7,907 nucleotides of DNA from Actinomycetes bacterium. Its GTDB lineage: Bacteria; Actinomycetota; Thermoleophilia; BMS3ABIN01. The DNA lies in the NCBI GenBank assembly GCA_021790075.1, contig JAJYIN010000095.1:1-7907 (forward strand), in the 5' to 3' direction. A program made the position numbers and the translations under genes. The notes beneath the pieces were generated by a model. The model saw nothing but the letters and a program-made list of their open reading frames with translations. It was not told the origin of the DNA and ran no database searches. Below, in pieces: positions 5,673 through 7,907 of this stretch. The first letter of the stretch is position 1. Each line of letters opens with the position of its first letter.

Positions 5673-5762
5673 AGGGACGTACGTTGCCATTGTTTCCGTT
5701 TTTAATGGATCCTGAGTCACCAGCCAGCCTTGCAAAACCGGGAAATGGAAACGAACGTCCCT
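5673..5762. repeat. 90-bp palindromic element (MITE- or REP-like) between cooC and folD
   Basis: The ends are 19-bp inverted repeats: 5673-5691 begins AGGGACGT and 5744-5762 ends ACGTCCCT, with 17 of 19 positions complementary. Pairing continues weakly inward (CCGTTTTT against AAAACCGG). No ORF lies within. The form fits a small non-autonomous mobile element or REP-type hairpin. It occupies most of the gap between the cooC terminator and the folD ribosome-binding site, so it would be in any folD leader RNA. Confidence 0.55.
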
Positions 5763-5795
5763 AATGAGATGTCTCGAAGAGAAAGGATTCCCGGT

Positions 5796-6653
5796 ATGGC
5801 TGAACCAATAATTATCGACGGCACGCAGATATCCGCCGACATCCGCGCCGAGGTGGCGGATGAGGTCAGCAGGATGAAGGAAGAGCACGGCCTGGTCCCC
5901 GGCCTCGCCGTGGTGCTGGTTGGAGAAGATCCCGCATCTCAGATATATGTCAACAACAAGGAGAGGGCCTGTGTCGAGGTCGGCCTCAACTCCTTTAAGT
6001 ACGTGCTGCCCGCCAAGACGAGCCAGGAAGAGCTGATGGATCTGGTCGATGAGCTCAACTGCCGCGACGACGTCCACGGCATCCTGGTGCAGATGCCGCT
6101 GCCCGGACACCTGGACCCGACCCCGGTGCTGCTGGGCATCGATCCCAACAAGGATGTCGACGGGTTCAATCCGGTCAACCTGGGACGGGTGGTGGTCGGC
6201 AACGCCGTGCTGCCCTCCTGCACGCCGGCTGGCTGCATCGAGCTGCTCAAGCGCAGCGGCACGCAGCTGGAAGGCGCCAACGCCGTCGTGGTCGGACGCA
6301 GCAACACGGTCGGCAAGCCGGTCGCCCTGCTGCTGCTCTCCGAGAACTGCACCGTGACGATTGCCCACTCCCGGACGCGCGACCTGCCGGAGATCTGCCG
6401 CGGCGCCGACATCCTCGTGGCGGCGGTCGGCCGGGACCGCATGATCAAGGCTGACTGGGTCAAGGAGGGTGTTACCGTCATCGACGTCGGCATGAACCGC
6501 AGCGAAGAGGGGCTCCACGGGGACGTGGACTTCCATGAGGTCAAGGAAAAGGCGCGCGCCATCACGCCGGTCCCCGGAGGTGTGGGCCCGATGACCATCG
6601 CCATGCTGATGCGCAACACGCTCAAGGCGGCGCAGATGAAGCTGCCGGTTTGA
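5796..6653 (+). CDS. folD: FolD, methylene-THF dehydrogenase / methenyl-THF cyclohydrolase
   Basis: FolD catalyses NAD(P)-dependent interconversion of 5,10-methylene- and 5,10-methenyl-THF and its hydrolysis to 10-formyl-THF, in the cytoplasm. In acetyl-CoA-pathway organisms it runs in the methyl branch. The 285-residue product shows YVNNK (51-55, catalytic Lys55), GILVQMPLP (95-103), DVDGFNPVN (120-128), dinucleotide-binding VVVGRSNTVGKP (164-175) and TPVPGGVGPMT (257-267). ATG at 5796 is chosen because AAAGGA lies 8 nt upstream and MAEPIIIDG matches the usual family start; a TTG at 5730 would add 22 residues that run through the palindromic element. The stop overlaps the -35 of the next gene's promoter. 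All key residues are present. Confidence 0.96.
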   Translation: MAEPIIIDGTQISADIRAEVADEVSRMKEEHGLVPGLAVVLVGEDPASQIYVNNKERACVEVGLNSFKYVLPAKTSQEELMDLVDELNCRDDVHGILVQMPLPGHLDPTPVLLGIDPNKDVDGFNPVNLGRVVVGNAVLPSCTPAGCIELLKRSGTQLEGANAVVVGRSNTVGKPVALLLLSENCTVTIAHSRTRDLPEICRGADILVAAVGRDRMIKADWVKEGVTVIDVGMNRSEEGLHGDVDFHEVKEKARAITPVPGGVGPMTIAMLMRNTLKAAQMKLPV

Positions 6654-6680
6654 CAAAATTTTTCTTTGTTGTACCATAAT
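6650..6680 (+). promoter_or_regulatory. Promoter of the LPXTG protein gene, overlapping the folD stop
   Basis: TTGACA (6650-6655), a consensus -35, contains the folD TGA. TACCAT (6672-6677) follows at 16 bp, and CATAAT (6675-6680) at 19 bp is an alternative -10. An AT-rich spacer stands out from the GC-rich surroundings. No folD terminator is visible here, so the gene may also receive folD read-through. Confidence 0.5.
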
Positions 6681-6729
6681 GGTTGCTGTAAAAAGCATGA
6701 GAATCATGCCAATAAGCTGGGGGATCAAA

Positions 6730-7275
6730 ATGAAGGTCAAACTGCTTGTCTGTCTGATATTCGCGTCTGTTCTTGTTTTAGGCATAGCTGTGCCGTCCCA
6801 GGCGCAGGAGCAATCAAGGTACTGCGGCCTGGTGACTTTCTCGACTACATCCGGCCTGCCGGGCAGCAAGGTTGACGTCTCGTCAGATTCGTCTGGTTGG
6901 GTGGCGACTGATGACACTGTCACCGTGATGTGGGATTCGACCGATATTGCTTCGATCCCGACCAGTTTGACGGACAATGCTTTCAGCGGCAGCTTCGATG
7001 TGCCGGCGGACGCCACTCCGGGTGTGCATACCGTTACGCTGGTGATTCCCTCCGAAGGCACCATTGAGTGCGATTATGCCTTTACCGTCACCGAGCAGCA
7101 GCAGCAACAGGCGCAACCGGGCACGCCCAGCACGCCGCAGCCCAGTGTTCAGCAGGCTGCCTATCCCGCAGCAGTGAGCAGTCTTCCCAGCACCGGGGTC
7201 TTTCTGCTGGTCCCGGCTGCCGGCCTCGCTTTTGGCGGGCTGGGCGCCCTGACCCTCAGGCGGCGCCGCGGCTAA
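6730..7275 (+). CDS. Small LPXTG sortase-anchored surface protein with Ig-like domain
   Basis: With ATG 6730 the product has 181 residues. MKVK and the hydrophobic run LLVCLIFASVLVLGIAV end in PSQAQ, a standard signal peptide cut near 26. Residues 30-121 look like one beta-sandwich: alternating strands, a GLPGSKVDV turn, TPGVHTVTLVIP and a closing YAFTV, with Cys32 and Cys114 placed for a disulfide. A Gln/Pro-rich linker (122-150, including five Gln) leads to LPSTG (152-156), a hydrophobic segment (157-175) and the tail RRRRG. This is a complete class-A/E sortase signal, so the protein should be linked to the cell wall. In-frame upstream ATGs (6679, 6697, 6706) would spoil the signal peptide. 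GGGGGA upstream is a weak ribosome-binding site. Adhesive, structural or binding function is unknown. Confidence 0.88.
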   Translation: MKVKLLVCLIFASVLVLGIAVPSQAQEQSRYCGLVTFSTTSGLPGSKVDVSSDSSGWVATDDTVTVMWDSTDIASIPTSLTDNAFSGSFDVPADATPGVHTVTLVIPSEGTIECDYAFTVTEQQQQQAQPGTPSTPQPSVQQAAYPAAVSSLPSTGVFLLVPAAGLAFGGLGALTLRRRRG

Positions 7276-7288
7276 CTTACAAGGACAT

Positions 7289-7335
7289 CGCAGGAAATCA
7301 TCGGGCGGCCTCCGGGCCGCCCGATGATTTCTGCG
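7289..7335 (+). terminator. Very strong hairpin after the LPXTG gene
   Basis: GAAATCATCGGGCGGCC (7294-7310) and its exact complement (7315-7331) form a perfect 17-bp stem with loop TCCG. CGCA/TGCG adds four more pairs beyond one bulged G. It starts 13 bp after the stop. No T-run follows on either strand, so it may act as a termination or mRNA 3'-end stability hairpin rather than a classical intrinsic terminator. Confidence 0.6.
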
Positions 7336-7454
7336 GTTGCTGTTGCGGGCCTCCTGATCGATCCTTCCACTCGCAAGACGTTGCCGCTGCGATCTCAGAA
7401 AAAGCGAGAGGGCTTCGCAGTTCCGTCACTAAGAGTCCATATAAGGCTCTAAGG

Positions 7455-7485
7455 AAAAGGGGGGCGAGGTTTCCCCCGCCCCTCG
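7455..7485 (-). terminator. Possible minus-strand terminator
   Basis: Minus-strand GGGGCG (7482-7477) pairs with CGCCCC (7466-7461) over a 10-nt loop; CC and TTTT (7458-7455) follow. Other pairings (CGAGG/CCTCG, GGGGG/CCCCC) compete in the same sequence. It would be a downstream terminator for the DsrC-like transcript, about 145 nt beyond its stop. Confidence 0.3.
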
Positions 7486-7545
7486 AGGTAGGATTCCCGG
7501 CCTTGGGAAGCCGGGCAAAGAGTGTATCGCCCGCTTCGGACAGAA

Positions 7546-7576
7546 AAACCCGGCGCGTCACTATCAAACCCGGCGC
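7546..7576. repeat. 11-bp direct repeat with 20-bp period
   Basis: AAACCCGGCGC occurs at 7546-7556 and 7566-7576, exact copies starting 20 bp apart (about two helical turns) with a 9-bp gap. Spaced copies of this kind can be protein-binding half-sites, but no promoter is visible beside them. Confidence 0.45.
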
Positions 7577-7619
7577 ACCCCTGTCAGGGGCGTGCGACAG
7601 GCGGAAGCGCACGCTTCCG
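7574..7619. other. Overlapping alternative hairpins next to the DsrC-like stop codon
   Basis: CCCCT/AGGGG within 7574-7596, flanked by CGCA/TGCG, competes with CCTGTC (7580-7585)/GACAGG (7596-7601). A third hairpin, CGGAAGC (7602-7608)/GCTTCCG (7613-7619) with loop GCAC, sits 8 bp past the DsrC-like stop on its downstream side and is the nearest candidate 3'-end hairpin. It has no T-tract on either strand. Confidence 0.4.
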
Positions 7620-7627
7620 GAACAGTC

Positions 7628-7907
7628 CTATTCCCGCGTCAGATACGAAAGCACTTCTCCCACTGGCTCCGGCAGTCCGGCGATCTTCCAGGCTTTCAGC
7701 GGGTCGATGAACTCCTCGTTGACGCAGTCCTGGGTCTGGTGCACGTTCCGGCATACCAGCCGCAGCAGCGGGAATGATTTATATTTCCCGTAATACTGGC
7801 GCATGAAGCCGATGACCTCCAGCTCATCGTCGGTAAGCTCGGCGATACCCTCGTCCCTGGCCAGCGCCCGGGCCACGTTCTCGTTCCAGGAGTCATAATC
7901 CCTCAGG
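7628..7907 (-). CDS. DsrC/TusE-family protein lacking both conserved C-terminal cysteines (5' end cut)
   Basis: The minus strand is open from the window edge to TAG at 7630-7628, giving 92 whole residues after a leading partial codon. The GTG at 7876 is internal: upstream in-frame codons still read LRDYDSWNEN, matching the DsrC N-terminal region, so the start lies outside the window. Family blocks include WNENVARALARDEGIAELT, VIGFMRQYYGKY, FPLLRLV and KAWKIAGLPEPVGEV. DsrC proteins carry sulfur on two cysteines in the last block (CKIAGLPKPTGC) and TusE keeps one. Here the positions hold Trp and Glu, and seven residues (LSYLTRE) extend the tail. Cys52 and Cys61 (counted from the first whole codon) are not at family positions. 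Direct sulfur transfer by the usual mechanism is therefore unlikely; the cysteine-free RspA-type subgroup, proposed as regulatory, is the closest description. Confidence 0.85.
   Translation of the reverse strand, partial: LRDYDSWNENVARALARDEGIAELTDDELEVIGFMRQYYGKYKSFPLLRLVCRNVHQTQDCVNEEFIDPLKAWKIAGLPEPVGEVLSYLTRE

Larger units (their letters stand above)
7336..7627. other. Non-coding convergent intergenic region
   Basis: No ORF with coding character is visible on either strand. The region contains AGAGTCC/GGCTCT around 7430-7450 (stem with one bulge), the C-rich hairpin at 7461-7482, a CCCGG hairpin near 7496-7515, an 11-bp direct repeat (7546-7576) and overlapping hairpins at 7574-7619. It separates the LPXTG gene from the convergent DsrC-like gene and is longer than termination alone would need. 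Confidence 0.5.

Noticed and set aside
5730..5795. TTG start extending FolD by 22 residues
   Set aside because: The extension runs through the palindromic element, is not family-like, and the ATG at 5796 has a good Shine-Dalgarno.
6679..6729. Upstream ATG starts for the LPXTG protein
   Set aside because: They place 8 to 17 extra residues before a complete signal peptide that begins at 6730; 6679 also overlaps the promoter.
5583..7064. 493-codon minus-strand open frame across folD and its flanks
   Set aside because: It crosses folD, the palindromic element and the surface-protein gene in antisense, with His/Asp-rich shadow composition.
1..7907. CRISPR array, rRNA, tRNA or complete insertion sequence
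   Set aside because: No regularly spaced identical repeats, rRNA-like blocks, tRNA folds or transposase genes were seen.

Overview
The window is GC-rich and tightly packed, and it most resembles a chromosome segment of an anaerobic, deep-branching actinobacterium or a similar Gram-positive relative. This rests on three things: a DUF7144-type four-helix membrane protein (a family common in Actinobacteria), an LPXTG sortase substrate with a basic tail, and a group of Wood-Ljungdahl accessory genes. The taxonomic call is an inference; no rRNA or other marker lies in the window.

Layout. (1) Positions 1-855, minus strand: an exported or membrane-anchored alpha/beta hydrolase whose 3' end runs off the left edge. 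(2) 856-1433: no convincing large gene, but dense in regulatory-looking DNA on the minus strand. It holds a sigma70-like promoter with an overlapping dyad, two consecutive hairpins ending in a U-rich terminator (small RNA or attenuator), and a micro-ORF with a near-perfect Shine-Dalgarno. Further upstream are a 9-bp hairpin, a near-perfect 30-bp palindromic terminator and three imperfect tandem repeats. (3) 1434-1847, minus: the DUF7144 membrane protein, behind a SigB/SigF-like general-stress promoter. (4) 2006-3952, plus: a RACo-type ATPase that reductively activates corrinoid protein, probably on a leaderless transcript. (5) 3949-4669, minus: a VapB/VapC-like toxin-antitoxin pair with its own promoter and operator-like repeats. 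(6) 4838-5599, plus: CooC/AcsF nickel-insertion ATPase and terminator, followed by a 90-bp imperfect inverted-repeat element. (7) 5796-6653, plus: FolD. (8) 6730-7275, plus: a small LPXTG-anchored surface protein ending in a very strong hairpin. (9) 7276-7627: non-coding, with hairpins and a direct repeat. (10) 7628 to the right edge, minus: a DsrC/TusE-family protein lacking both C-terminal redox cysteines.

How the genes fit together. RACo keeps the cobalt of the corrinoid iron-sulfur protein in the active Co(I) state, CooC/AcsF supplies nickel to CO dehydrogenase/acetyl-CoA synthase, and FolD interconverts methylene- and formyl-tetrahydrofolate in the methyl branch. Together they are maturation and C1-carrier genes of the reductive acetyl-CoA pathway; the core CODH/ACS and CoFeSP genes would be expected elsewhere. 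The toxin-antitoxin pair, more AT-rich and on the opposite strand between RACo and cooC, looks like an insertion into this series. No wholly new multi-gene system is evident. The observations most worth follow-up are the cysteine-less DsrC homologue, the small RNA or attenuator locus, the SigB-like promoter and the palindromic element before folD.
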